Shown in pieces: positions 30,999 through 41,096 of a stretch of DNA of 64,000 nucleotides. The position numbers and the translations under genes were made by a program. The DNA is from DASSUW01 sp963844405 (GTDB lineage Bacteria; Actinomycetota; Thermoleophilia; Solirubrobacterales; Solirubrobacteraceae). The stretch is taken from NCBI GenBank assembly GCA_963844405.1, contig CAWJNZ010000007.1, forward strand, positions 62,001-126,000, in the 5' to 3' direction. The first letter of the stretch is position 1, and every line of letters starts with the position of its first letter. The notes beneath the pieces were generated by a model, which saw nothing but the letters and a program-made list of their open reading frames with translations, did no database searches and was not told the origin of the DNA.

Positions 30999-33025
30999 CG
31001 TTCCTCCCAGGGGGCCGTTTCCACCGCGGCCCGCAGGCCGAGGGGCACGAACTCGTGGATGCGGCGGCGCAGGCGGTTCAGGCCCGCGGCGCGGCGCGCG
31101 TGGTGGTAGGCGCCGGCCTCGCCGCCGTCGCTGGCCGCGGTCAGCAGCGGCTGGTCGGCGTCGAGGTCGAGCGCGTAGTAGCCGCCGGCCTCGAAGCGCT
31201 CGGACACGAAGCGCGGCGGCGGCTCGGTCAGGCAGCGGTACGTCGTCGGGTGGGCGAGCGCCTGCGGCCCCAGGTAGCAGTGACGCAGGCAGCCCTCGCC
31301 CTGGCGGACGACCTCGACGCCGTCGACGAACACGCAGTCCACGGCCTCCGCCGTCTCGGCGCTCACGCGGCCCGCGAAGGTCACGCCGTCGGCGACGAGA
31401 CCGGGCGCGAAGCGCTGGCGGGCGGCGACCGCGGCAGTCGGCGCGCCGCCGGGCGCCGGGTCGCCGCAGCCGGCCAGCGCGAGCCCCCGGCCGTCGACCA
31501 CGCAGTCGGTGAGCCGGATCGGCAGCGCGGCGAGGTCGGCGCGGATCGGCCCCAGCAGGCAGCGGCGCGCCTTCAGCGAGAGCGCCCACGCGTCCGCGCT
31601 GACGAGCACGCGGCGGCCGGCGACCGGGTTCATGGTGAGGTTCACCAGCTCGACGCCGTCGAGGTCGGCGCCGAGCTCGAGGTCGCCACGGAGGTAGAAG
31701 CCCTCGAGCGTCAGGCACGCGCCCTCGAGGTCGAGGACGAGCGCGCCGTTCACCGACGGCGTCGACAGCGCCGGCGCGACGATCCGCCAGCGCGGCAGCT
31801 TCGGCGCGAAGCTCACCGGGCCGGGAGGCGTGAGGCGGTCGGAAGTGCCCAGGCGGATCTCCACGTCCGGCCGGCCCGGGATCGAGTCCTCGCGGCGCAG
31901 CTCGGGGTCGTCCTGGCAGAGCTGCTCCGCGCGCTCGATGGCGGCCCGGATCGATCCGACCACGGTCGCGCTGGGCGGAGCGTCGCGGTCGACGGTCACC
32001 ACCACGCGTGCGCCGAGGTCGGCGGGCGCGTCTCCCGCGAGAGCGCCGAGCCGGCCGGAGACCGGCCGGTGGTAGGTGGCGCGGATGCCGCGGGAGAAGC
32101 CGGCGCCGACGTGCACGCGCCCACGCGCGAGATCGACCACGATCTCGTTGCTGGCCGGCGGCGACGGCGCCGTACCGCCCGGGACGCTCCCGAAGCGCAG
32201 CGCCGACTGCGGGACCGGATCGTTGCCCGCGGTCAGCGAGATCAGCGGCGGCGCGTCGGCCGGGCCGGCGAGCAGCGGATGCCCGGGGTCGAGCCGCCAG
32301 CGGTCGCCGTACTCCACCTCGCCGAGCGCCTCGAGCACCCGGTAGGTCGCCCGGATCGGCGCGTCGAGCTGGCCGGCGGTCCGCTCGGCACGCGCCCGCG
32401 GGCGCGGGCGCAGGTACAGCGGGGCGTCGATGCCGAGCGGGTGCAGCGTGTAGCGACGGTCGCCGAACGTCCTCGCCTGGACGACGTGGAAGGTCCGCAG
32501 CTGCCACGGCCACACCAGCGCGGTGGCGGTGAGCGGGTTCCAGCGACCGGCCGGAGTGACGCTCCGGCGCGCCGGCTCGAACGGCGTGCCGAGGCGGTGG
32601 CGGGAGCGGTCGCGCAGGTCGACCGCCGCGACCCGCGGCGGCGGCGGATGGCCGAGCCGCTGCGCCCACAGCGTGACCTGCCAGCCCTCGACGGCCAGCC
32701 CGGTCCAGCCGGTGAGCACCTCGGCGAGGTCCTCGAGCGCCCCCGGCGTCCCCTTGCGCCGCCGCAGGGCGACGGCGGTGGCGACCTCGGCGCGGCCGGC
32801 GTCGGCGGGCAGGCCGACGAGCGCGGCGATGTACGGGATCGCCCACTCGGCGCAGCTTTCGATGAAGAAGTCCTCGTAGACCTGGTCGATGTCCTGCTCG
32901 AGCAGCGCGCGCTGGCGGTCGACGGCCGCCAGCAGCGCGTCGAGCAGCCGCGGCTGTGCCGGCGGCCCGGCCGGCGCCTCGCGCAGCGCGGGAGGCAGCC
33001 AGTCGGCGACGCGCACGGCGCTCAC
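30995..33025 (-). CDS. tail protein I-like baseplate protein with beta-helix C-terminus
   Basis: 676 residues from GTG 33025 (GTGA overlap with the baseplate gene). The first 150 residues match the gpI/Afp12-like wedge tip: LLDALLAAVDRQRALLEQDIDQ, ESCAEWAIPYIAALVGL and RRRKGTPGALEDLAEVLTGW. The remainder is beta-rich with helix-like repeats and CVFVDGVEVVR, GCLRHCYLG motifs near the end. Contractile injection systems use such proteins to connect baseplate wedge to fibres, which agrees with the DUF6519 gene just downstream. Confidence 0.75.
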   Translation of the reverse strand: MSAVRVADWLPPALREAPAGPPAQPRLLDALLAAVDRQRALLEQDIDQVYEDFFIESCAEWAIPYIAALVGLPADAGRAEVATAVALRRRKGTPGALEDLAEVLTGWTGLAVEGWQVTLWAQRLGHPPPPRVAAVDLRDRSRHRLGTPFEPARRSVTPAGRWNPLTATALVWPWQLRTFHVVQARTFGDRRYTLHPLGIDAPLYLRPRPRARAERTAGQLDAPIRATYRVLEALGEVEYGDRWRLDPGHPLLAGPADAPPLISLTAGNDPVPQSALRFGSVPGGTAPSPPASNEIVVDLARGRVHVGAGFSRGIRATYHRPVSGRLGALAGDAPADLGARVVVTVDRDAPPSATVVGSIRAAIERAEQLCQDDPELRREDSIPGRPDVEIRLGTSDRLTPPGPVSFAPKLPRWRIVAPALSTPSVNGALVLDLEGACLTLEGFYLRGDLELGADLDGVELVNLTMNPVAGRRVLVSADAWALSLKARRCLLGPIRADLAALPIRLTDCVVDGRGLALAGCGDPAPGGAPTAAVAARQRFAPGLVADGVTFAGRVSAETAEAVDCVFVDGVEVVRQGEGCLRHCYLGPQALAHPTTYRCLTEPPPRFVSERFEAGGYYALDLDADQPLLTAASDGGEAGAYHHARRAAGLNRLRRRIHEFVPLGLRAAVETAPWEER

Positions 33026-35399
33026 GGCTCCACCGCCTGGAGGATTGGCGTGGCCGACGGGATCAGCAGCTCGTAGCGCTCCGCGGTCCGCCGCGTGCTG
33101 AAGGGGGCGCCGCCGAGCGTGAGCGAGACGACGCCGAGCACGCCGGGGACGGCGTGCAGGACGGCCTGGACGTCGGACGGGTCGAGCGCCTGCCCGAGCG
33201 CCCGCGCGGCCGGCGAGAGCGGGCCTTCGGGGCGCGCGAGCGCGGCCGCGACGTCGGCGAGGACGGTCGCCGCCACGCGGCGCGGGTCGAGCGCCAGCGT
33301 GGCGCCGAGGTCCGGCGTGGTGACCGTGCCGGGGCAGACGCAGACGGCGACCGTCGTGTCGCGGCGGGCGTCGAGGAAGCCGGTCAGCGCCTCGATCTCG
33401 TCCGGCTCGGGCGTCCGCGGGCCCGCGGTGCCGGCGCGCACGAACGCGACGTGCAGGCCGCTGGTCTCGCAGCCGCAACCGGGGACGGCGTCGCCGCGCC
33501 AGGCGGCGGCGTGCGTGACGCCCGGATAGCCGAGCGCCAGGTCGACGGCGTCCTCGCGCGAGATCAGCCGCCCGAACGCGCGGGCCCGCGCCGGCGCGAG
33601 CTGCCGCAGGCGGCGCTCGTCGTCCTGGTCGGCGCCGCCGGTCGTCGATCCGGCGCCGACGACCTTCTTGACGCCGCGCACGGCGCCCAGCAGCGTCGAG
33701 ATCGCGCCCGACTCGACCTCGCCCGCCCGGCCCCCGCCCACGCGGTAGGCCGCCGTCACGTTGCCGCGGCCGGTGGCGGGCCGCGCGCCCTGGACGCCGT
33801 CGCCGAACCGCACCTCGATGCCGCCGTCGGCGGCCAGCACGGTGACGAAGGCCTGCGCCGGCCCGGCGCCATAGAGGCTCGGCAGCTCCTGCCACTGCAC
33901 GCCGTCCACGCGCACGACGAGCGTCGAGGCGAGGTCGCCGGCGGCGCCGACGTCGTGCGCGACCGGCGCGTCGGGGACCGGCATCCGCTGGCCGGCCTGC
34001 GCCGCGTCGCCGCTGCCGAGCACGGCCTCGGCGCTCGTCCCGTGGCGCACGCGCAGCACGTTCCCGCTGGCCGGCGCGCGGGTCAGGACGCCGGCCGGCT
34101 CGCCGTCGAGCGGCACGATCAGGGCGCCGGTGTCGCCCGCCTCCGCCGCCGCGCCCACCACCGTCGTCAGGACCTCGAGCCCCGCGCTGGTCTCGACCGC
34201 GAGATGGGCGGGCGCCTGGGCGGCCCGGGGTGCAGGCGCACGCGCGTGCGGTCGCTGCCGAAGTCGTGGTGGACGAGGTCGCGCCGCGGTCCGAGCACGT
34301 AGAGCGACAGCGGCCGCCCGCCCGTGCCGCTGAGCACGGTCAGGTTCGTGCTGAACGTGACCTTGGAGACGCGCACGTTGGTGCCCGGCGCGACCTGCCA
34401 GTGGAACGGCTCGTGCGTGGCGACGGTGCCGATGCTCGCGCGCCGCGGGTTGGCGCCCCAGTCCGCGATCGCGACGCGCTGGCCGATCGACAGCGCGTCG
34501 AGGAACGCGTCGAGGTGCAGCGTCGAGGCCCCGACCGCGGCGTCGGGGTACTTGAGCAGCACGTCCTCCGCGTCGCCCTTGGCGGGGATCCGCAGCACCT
34601 TCTCGAGCCGCCGAGCCGAGCCGGCGCTCGCCACGACCTGGTAGGCGGCGTAGGGGCCCCCCGAGGCCGGGAGCAGCGTCGCGAGCTCGCGGTCGAAGGT
34701 CACGAGCGACGTGCCGACGTCGTCCTCGCGCGCGACGACGGCGGCGACCGCGGCGGGCTGCGGCGTCGCGTTGCCGGTCTGCTCGGACACGAGCAGCACG
34801 CGCTGCCCGGCGCGGAAGCCCGGGTCGCCGCGGAAGCGGATCGTGCGCCCGCTGACCGGCGCGGAGATCAGCGGAGGCGTCGCGGTGAGGCCGCTCCAGG
34901 CCGCGCTCAGCGCCGTGTCCTCGGCCACCTCGTAGGTCTGCGCCGCCCGCTCGGGCGTGCCGGGCGCCTGCACGCGCGTGCCGGCGGGGACGACGGGGGC
35001 CGTGCCCTTGTCGACCTCGGCCAGCACCCAGCCCTGGGCCGCGGTCCCCGGCCGCGGGCGGTGCCCGACGAGCGCGGCCAGCCGCCGCAGGTCGGTCCAG
35101 TCGGAGGCGGTCGGCAGGTACGCCTCGGCGGCGGTCAGCTCGGCGTAGGCGGCGACGCCCTCGGCGACGAACGCCCACAGCCGCGCGAGCAGGGCGGCGT
35201 GCGGGTCGCCCTCGACGTCCCACAGCTCGGCGAGCCGGCGGCCGGCGTCGCGCTCGAGCTCGACGGCCTCGACGAGGTCGGCGAGGAAGCCCCGAAGTCG
35301 CCGACGCGGCGCTCGAGCCGGCGCTGGCCGGGCGGCGGCGGCACGAGGCCGAGAGCGGCGGCGCGCGGGCCGCACGGGCGCGAGCGGCTCGCAGCTCAC
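33022..35399 (-). CDS. baseplate J-type wedge protein (first of two), frameshifted
   Basis: Start GTG 35399 overlaps the upstream stop. The protein reads GQRRLERRVGDFG, then FLADLVEAVELERDAGRRLAE and AYLPTASDWTDLRRLAALVGH, a phage-like baseplate N-terminus. The C-terminal half holds IEVRFGDGVQGARPATGRGNV and AAYRVGGGRAGEV, the strong baseplate-J signature, and LISREDAVDLALGYPGV. Joining requires single missing bases near 35350, 35290 and 34227. The expected product is about 790 residues, an Afp11-like wedge component that transmits the firing signal from baseplate to sheath. Confidence 0.75.
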
Positions 35400-37802
35400 G
35401 ACCCACCTCGCACGACCACGTCGAGCCGGCCTCGCTCCGGCCGCGCGGGATCGTCGTCGAGGACGCCGACCTCGCCGGCGGCGAAGTCGATCACCGTGCT
35501 GACGGTCCCCGGCGGGTCCGTCAGACGGCGGGCCTCGCGCAGCTCGACGGCGTCGACCTGGGGCAGCGCGGCGACCGCGGCGACCGCCGCCGAGATGTAG
35601 ACCGAGGTGCCGAGCTCGAGCCGCGAGCGGTGGAAGACGCCGGGGCGCTCGTCGGTGCCCGGGCGCAGCACGTCGAGCACGTCGCGCCGCACGCGCTGGG
35701 GGTCGGCGCCGGGGGTGGCGCAGACGTCGAGCGCGAGCAGCAGCCCGACAGGGCGCCCTTCGACGACCGCCGCCTCGGTGCCGAGCATCCGCAGGGCGTC
35801 CAGCCGCGCCTGGATGCGGGCCGGCGCGGCCGGGTCGGGCAGCTCCAGGTCGACCAGCGTGGTGATCACCGGCCACGAGCCGGCCCAGCCGCGCTGCGCC
35901 GCGGCGCGCTGCACGAGCGGGTCGCGGGCCGCCTCGGCGGCGTGGTCGGCGGGCAGGACGGCGCGCTGCGGCACCGCGGCGAACGCCTCGGGCGCGTCGC
36001 GGCGGGCGTCGTCGAGCGGCTCGGGGTCCTCGCCGCCGGCCGCCGGGATCGGGTTGCGGGCGCGGACGGGCACCGGCCGCCAGTCCGGCGGCAGCCCGGG
36101 CGGCGCGCCGTCGCGCTCGAGCACCGCGAGCGCGTTGGCCGGCACGTTGCCGGCCCGGCCGCCGCCGATCTCGTACGCCGCCGCCACCTCGCTCCCGGCC
36201 GGCGGCGGCGTACCGACGGCGCCGGTCCGGAAGCGCAGGACCGGCGGTTCGCGGTCCTCGACGTCGACCACCACGGCGAGCTCGCCGGGCGGCGCGTCGA
36301 GCAGCGTCGTGACCGGCGCGGCCCGCTGCTCGGCACCGGACGGCAGGCGCACCGCCACGTCGAGCCGGTGCGGGAGGCCGTCGGCGCGCAGCGACAGGCT
36401 CGGCCCGCCGACCAGGTCGAGACTCGCGGCCGCGGCGACGTCGCGCGCCGCCAGCGTCGCGCGGCGCCGGCGACCCAGCCGGCCGTGGTGGGCGGGGACG
36501 AGGTTGCCGCGCACCACGGTCGATCTGCGGCGAGCCCCGAGCGTCGGAGTCGATGGCGACCGGGTAGGCCCGCCGCAGCGCGTCCTGCGCGCGCCAGCGC
36601 ACGAGCGTGAGCTGCAGGCCGGGCCCGACGACGGCCGGCGCGAGCGGATCCGTGAAGGGCGTCGACCTCGACGAGCCTCGACGACCTGGGCGGCGCGGCC
36701 CGGGAGCGGCTCGCGGAAGGCGGGCGCGCCGCCGGCGACCGGTGGGCCAGCGCTGACTCGCGACCCGCCGCGCCCAGCGGCGGTGCATCGCCTCGTCGCC
36801 CGGGTCGACAGCTCGAAGCCGAGCAGGTCGCCCGTCGCGAGCCAGTCCGCGCCGAGCGGGGCCGCGTCCGCCGGTCGCGGCCGCACGAGCACGCACTCGG
36901 TCGAGCCGGCGGCGAGGCAGCACGCCTCCTCGCCCCAGTCGTAGATCGCGATCTCGCCGAGCGCCGCGTGCGCCGTCAGGCCCGCGTCAAGCGTGAAGGC
37001 CGTCGTCGAGCCGGGCAGGTCGGCCGCCACGTCGCCGGTCCGCACCTGGACCGGCGCGCCGTCCGGCGGCACCGACAGGTGGACCACGGTCGTCGCCGCG
37101 ACGCCGTCGGAGAGCGCGTAGTCCACCAGCCGGGCGTGGCGGCGCACCGAGGTGCGCCGGCGCGCCGTCTCGAGGTACGCCTCGGTGGCCACGCGGTCGA
37201 GCCGGTAGTGCAGGAGGTCGCCGACGTGCGCGAACAGCTCGAGCAGCGCGACGGTCGGGTCGGCGATCGAGGTGTCGGCGTCCGGGTCCTCGCGCGCGAG
37301 GTACTCGAGCAGCGCCTGCCGCAGCGAGCGCCAGTCGCGTGCGAGATAGTCGTGCACGGGCGAGGGCACCGGGCGGCGGCCGCGGCTCGGCGGCGGGGAA
37401 GCAGCTGCCGAGGTCCGGGCACTCCGGCCGCAGGCGCACCGGCAGCCACCGCCGCAGCGGGTCGAACGCGGATGGCGGCGGGCGGCGTCGACCTCGAGCC
37501 GGTAGCGCGCGGTGTCCGGCGTTCCCCCGACCGTCAGCACGAGCCGCGGCTCGCCGGCCGCGCCCGGATCGGCGGCGTCGACGGTCACCGGCCGCCCGCC
37601 CGGCGAGGGCACCAGCCGCCAGCGGCGCGGGGTCGATCAGCGCGGCGGGCGGCGCCTGGTAGAGGAACACGTCCATCCGCTCGCACGCCGGCCTCGAGCC
37701 GCACCTGGGCGCCGCGCAGGCCGTGCGTGGCCGCGCGCCGCCGCGAGCAGCTCGCGCGGCCGGTGCAGCGGCGGGCAGCGGAGCAGGGCCGAGCTCAGAC
37801 AT
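35396..37802 (-). CDS. putative baseplate assembly protein (second J-type), many frameshifts
   Basis: Recognisable blocks in order: MSELGPA (ATG 37802), MDVFLYQAPPAALIDPA, LVPSPGGRPVTVDAADPGA, FDPLRRWLPVRLRPECPDL, VHDYLARDWRSLRQALLEYL, DPTVALLELFAHVGDLLHYR. Then come VAAAYEIGGGRAGNVPANAL, the gpJ glycine signature, and PQVDAVELREARRL at the end. These belong to one eCIS baseplate protein of about 800 residues, but at least eight frame changes separate them, six of them within 37350-37800. Between shifts the protein is well conserved and free of stops. I therefore suspect sequence errors more than decay. The gp25-like gene lies just upstream, as in other injection systems. Confidence 0.7.
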
Positions 37803-38160
37803 CGACCGACACCCGCACGGTCGTCTGCTCGCCGGCCGGCCGCAGGCGGTAGGTGACGGTGGCGTTGAGGGTCGACTCGCCCGGCGGGTCGAGGCTGACG
37901 TCGAGCACCTCGATCCGGTCGCCGAGCGAGCGCTCGAGCGAGCCGCGGGCGCGCACCTCGACGACGCTCCGCAGCGCCGCCTCGAGCGGCTCGAACAACA
38001 CGCTTGCGCCGAGGCCGGCCCCGAAGTCCGGCCGGTGCAGGCGCTCACCGGCGCCGGTCAGCAGCACGAGCCGCACGAGGTCGGCCACGTGGCTGTCGGA
38101 GGGCGCCTCCGCGAGCTGCCGCGCCGCGGTCAGCCGGTACGGGTGACGGGCCGGCCTCAC
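37795..38160 (-). CDS. gp25/GPW-family baseplate protein
   Basis: 121 residues from GTG 38160 (GTGA overlap with the PAAR-like gene). Shows HVADLVRLVLLTGAGERLHRPDFG, LFEPLEAALRSVV and SLERSLGDRIEVLDVSL, the usual motifs of T4 gp25-like wedge proteins, which nucleate sheath assembly at the baseplate. Intact frame and normal family length. Downstream start overlaps by 8 bases. Confidence 0.88.
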   Translation of the reverse strand: MRPARHPYRLTAARQLAEAPSDSHVADLVRLVLLTGAGERLHRPDFGAGLGASVLFEPLEAALRSVVEVRARGSLERSLGDRIEVLDVSLDPPGESTLNATVTYRLRPAGEQTTVRVSVDV

Positions 38161-38486
38161 TGCCCCTGCACCTTGGTCTGGAAGCCGCTCACGAGCGCGG
38201 TGCCCTGCGGGGCGTTGGCCGCGTTCATGCAGAGCCCGATCGACGAGTCGAGCAGCACGGCCTTGGACTCGACCTTCACGCGCATGGCGGGCATCTGCCA
38301 CTGCACCTGGAGACAGGGCGAGGGGGCGCCCGAGACGTTCAGCGAGCAGCCGGAGATCGTCACGACGTCGTCGACGAGCAGCGGCGGCTTGCCGCCGAGG
38401 CTGACCTTCGTGGCGCTCGGCGTGGCCGACGCGGTGCCGCCGTGCGGGCAGGTGATCGTCGCGCCCGCGTCGAGCAGGAAGCCCAT
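38157..38486 (-). CDS. PAAR-like tip/DUF4280-type protein
   Basis: 109 residues from ATG 38486. The sequence ITCPHGGTASATPSATKVSLGG, VDDVVTISGCSL, PCLQVQWQMPAMRVKVES and VLLDSSIGLCMNA follows the pattern of small PAAR-like proteins in eCIS and VgrG-associated loci. Cys and His residues could bind metal at the tip. It lies directly next to the spike gene (one base gap), fitting a role in sharpening or capping the spike. Confidence 0.75.
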   Translation of the reverse strand: MGFLLDAGATITCPHGGTASATPSATKVSLGGKPPLLVDDVVTISGCSLNVSGAPSPCLQVQWQMPAMRVKVESKAVLLDSSIGLCMNAANAPQGTALVSGFQTKVQGQ

Positions 38487-40036
38487 TCACGTCACCTCCA
38501 GCGCGCCGTCGTTGAGCGAGATCGACGACTGGGTGAGCGCGATCTTCTGGCTGCCGAACTCGACGGTGACGCCGTCGGCGTCGAGCAGCAGCTTCGCTCC
38601 GGATGCCGCCGTGACCTCCACCGACTCGTCGCCCGAGGCGTCGTTGAGGACGATCTTGTGACCCGCGGGGGTGACGAGCATGAGCGCGTCCGGGGTGGCG
38701 CCCGGCACGCCGTCGCCGTCCGCCCACATGGCGCCCGACCAGATCGGCGGGCGCGTGGTGTCGCCGGCCGGCCACTCGACGAACACGAGGCTGCCGACCG
38801 GCGGGACGACGGCCAGGCCGACCCCCGAGCCCGCGTACGGGCTGCAAGGCTGGCACCAGCCGGTCTCCTGCTCGCCGAAGACCTCGGGCACCTGGACCTT
38901 GATCCGCGACAGCCCCTTGGGGTCCGCGTTGTCGACCACGAGCGCGGCGTGCTTGCCCGGGAAGCGCTCGCTCAGCAGCAGTCCTCCCGCCTCCGGCGCC
39001 GAATGCGTTGCGCACGAGGTCGACGCCGATCCGGTGCTCGGCCAGCTCGATCCGGTGGCGGACGCGCTCGACGAGGTACGCGCCCGACAGCGCGCTGCCG
39101 AGCCCCTTGACCTCGAGCGTGCGCGCGCGCGCGGATCATCCCGGCCTGCGCGGCGTCGACGTCGACGGTGAGCCGCAGCCCGTAGGCCGTGCGGCGGGCC
39201 ATGCCGGTCGCGGCGGCGAGCGCCTCGATCTCCCCGTCGACGTCGCCGGGCGAGAGCAGCAGCGTCGCCTGCCCGGCCAGCGAGCGGGCGCCCTGGGCCT
39301 CGTCGTCGCCCGCGGCGTCGGCCTGCTCGACGGCGTCCGACAGCGGCGGGATGCGCGCCGCCTTGACGCGCTGGCCGGCGGTGAGGTGGGCGTCCACGCG
39401 CACGCGCCCGGCCTGGCCGCCGAAGCCGAGCAGCAGCTCGCCGTCGGGGTCGGCGAGCGGGTCGAGCGGGTGGAAGTGGCCGGTCGTGCGGCCGAGCTCG
39501 GACTCCAGGTAGACGACGTAGCCCCACTTGCCGGCGAGCGAGCGCAGGAAGCCCCAGTCGGTCGCCCGCTGGATCACCACGTGCACGTCCGGGTCGGGCG
39601 CGGCGGGCGTCGCCTCGACCTGCGACCGCAGGCCGTAGGAGCCGAAGATCGCCTCGGCGATCCCGCTGTCGGAGGTGCCGGACCAGGCGACGACCTTCTC
39701 CTCGACGTCCATCTCGAGCGTGCGGTCGAGCGCCTTGACGGTGAGCTGCGAGCGACCGTCGGGGTCGAGCTCCCAGCCCGCCTCCGTGGACAGGCCCTCG
39801 AAGCGGTAGACCTCGGCGCCGCGCGCCACCTCGATGGTCAGCGGCGTGCGCGGCTCGGTGAGCGGGTCCAGCAGGCTCGTCCACTCCCCGTCGGCGCCCG
39901 CCTCGACGAGCGCGGTGACGGTGGCCGCGTCGGCGCGATCGGTCGCCTCCTCGACCTCGACGCCGAGCACGCGGTCGAGCCGCTCGGCGTCCACCGCCGT
40001 GCCGTCGACCTCGAGCGTGAGCGAGGTGTCAGGCAT
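38487..40036 (-). CDS. VgrG/gp5-gp27-like spike protein, frameshifted
   Basis: ATG 40036 opens with LTLEVDGTAVDAERLDRVLGV; the phage late-control-D-like half follows (FGSYGLRSQVEATPAAPDPD, WGFLRSLAGKWGYVVYLES). The C-terminal half has the OB-fold section FPGKHAALVVDNADPKGLSRIK, WCQPCSPYAGSGVGLAVVPPVG and a terminal beta-prism (KLLLDADGVTVEFGSQKIAL). Single-base losses near 39130 and 39000 separate the parts. About 516 residues expected. This is the central spike that is topped by the PAAR-like protein and may carry effectors. Confidence 0.8.
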
Positions 40037-40304
40037 CGGGCAGGTCCACGATCTGGCCGGGGCGCTCGAGGCGCGTGGCGTCGGCCCACGGGTTGGCGTC
40101 GGCGAGCAGCCACCAGCGCGTCGAGTCGCCGGCGGCGTCCTGGGCGAGCAGGTCGAGCCGGGAGCCCGGCCGCACCTCGAAGCTCCCGCGCAGGCGCGGG
40201 GCGGGCGCCACGCGCGGCGCGCCGAGCCGGCGCACGCCGCCGTCGGGCGCCGGGACCTCGATGACCGGCAGGCGGGCGTAGCGCGAGGTCGGGTCGAGCG
40301 GCAT
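40029..40304 (-). CDS. LysM/tail protein X-like hub protein
   Basis: 91 residues from ATG 40304 (ATGA overlap upstream, 8-base overlap downstream). The C-terminal half, FEVRPGSRLDLLAQDAAGDSTRWWLLADANP, is a LysM-like fold as in phage gpX and Afp7-type proteins, where it joins tube and spike rather than binding peptidoglycan. Family length is normal. Confidence 0.7.
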   Translation of the reverse strand: MPLDPTSRYARLPVIEVPAPDGGVRRLGAPRVAPAPRLRGSFEVRPGSRLDLLAQDAAGDSTRWWLLADANPWADATRLERPGQIVDLPDA

Positions 40305-40927
40305 CAGTGCAGCTCCGCCGTCTGCGGGATCTGGAGCACGGCGCGCACCTCGCGCAGGCCCTGGTAGTAGCTGGCCGCGGCGCGCGCGAAGCGCTCGTCC
40401 TCGCCCAGGTCGGCGAGCCGCAGGACGCGCAGGCCGACGTCGGCGGTCGCATGGATCGGGTTCAGCAGCTCGTCGAACGCCGTCTCGCGGATGGTGAGCG
40501 CGGTGAGCCGCACCGGCGTGACCCGCAGCGGGCCCCAGGCGAGCAGCACGAGCCGCAGCTTCGTGGCCGGGACTCGTCACGTTGCCAGGCCCGTCAGCAG
40601 GCCGCCGAGCAGCGACTTGCCGACCGGCTGCATCATCATCTCGAGCGCCGCCAGCCGCGGCGCGATCCCGTTGGCGCGCGTGATCGGGCCGCCGCGCTCG
40701 AGCCCGTCGGTGGCGTCGAGCTCGAGCTTGAGCGTGTAGTCCTCCGCCGGCGGCACGGCGGCGTTGAGCGCGGCGCCCGACCGCTCGCCCTGCGCGGCGG
40801 CGCCCGCGCCCTCCGAGCGGAACACGCGCGGGATCTCGGTCGGGTTGTACTGGAACGGGACGACGGTCGGGACGACGCCCAGCAGCGGGTCGTCGAACGA
40901 CAGCAGCATGCCCTTGATCAGCGCCAC
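40304..40927 (-). CDS. CIS tube-initiator (Afp7/LysM-associated) protein with in-frame stop
   Basis: Start GTG 40927 gives MLLSFDDPLLG, VPFQYNPTEIPRVF, LELDATDGLERGGPI and RLAALEMMMQP, the N-terminal CIS tube-like domain. In the same frame, after a TGA at about 40577, the rest of the family follows: LRLVLLAWGPLRVTPVRLTAL, FDELLNPIHATADVGLRVL. Similar proteins are normally one chain of about 230 residues, with this WG..RVLPVRL segment inside, so the stop is unexpected. It may reflect a base error or a compensating pair of indels. Confidence 0.65.
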
Positions 40928-41096
40928 GCGCTCCGGCTCCTTCCGCTGCGCGCGGCACGCTTCGCGACCGCGTCGGCGACCTTGACCTCGGCCGGCCGGG
41001 CCACGGGCGCGCCCGCCAGGCGGGCCTCGATCGCCGCGCGCAGCAGGTGCGGCCGCGGCGCCTGCGGCGACCTCGAGCGCGGAGCGTGGCGCTCAC
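40918..41096 (-). CDS. small eCIS-conserved protein, one frameshift
   Basis: GTG 41096 overlaps the ATPase stop, and the frame ends at 40918, overlapping the next start. The conserved part is PHLLRAAIEARLAGAPVARP followed by VKVADAVAKRAAR, about 60 residues in all. One missing base near 41060 is required. Short helical proteins with this pattern sit beside the ATPase in other eCIS loci. Function unknown. Confidence 0.45.

Noticed and set aside
28725..31109. 794-codon plus-strand frame opposite the fibre gene
   Set aside because: Same reason: low-complexity shadow of the DUF6519 gene with no recognisable domain.
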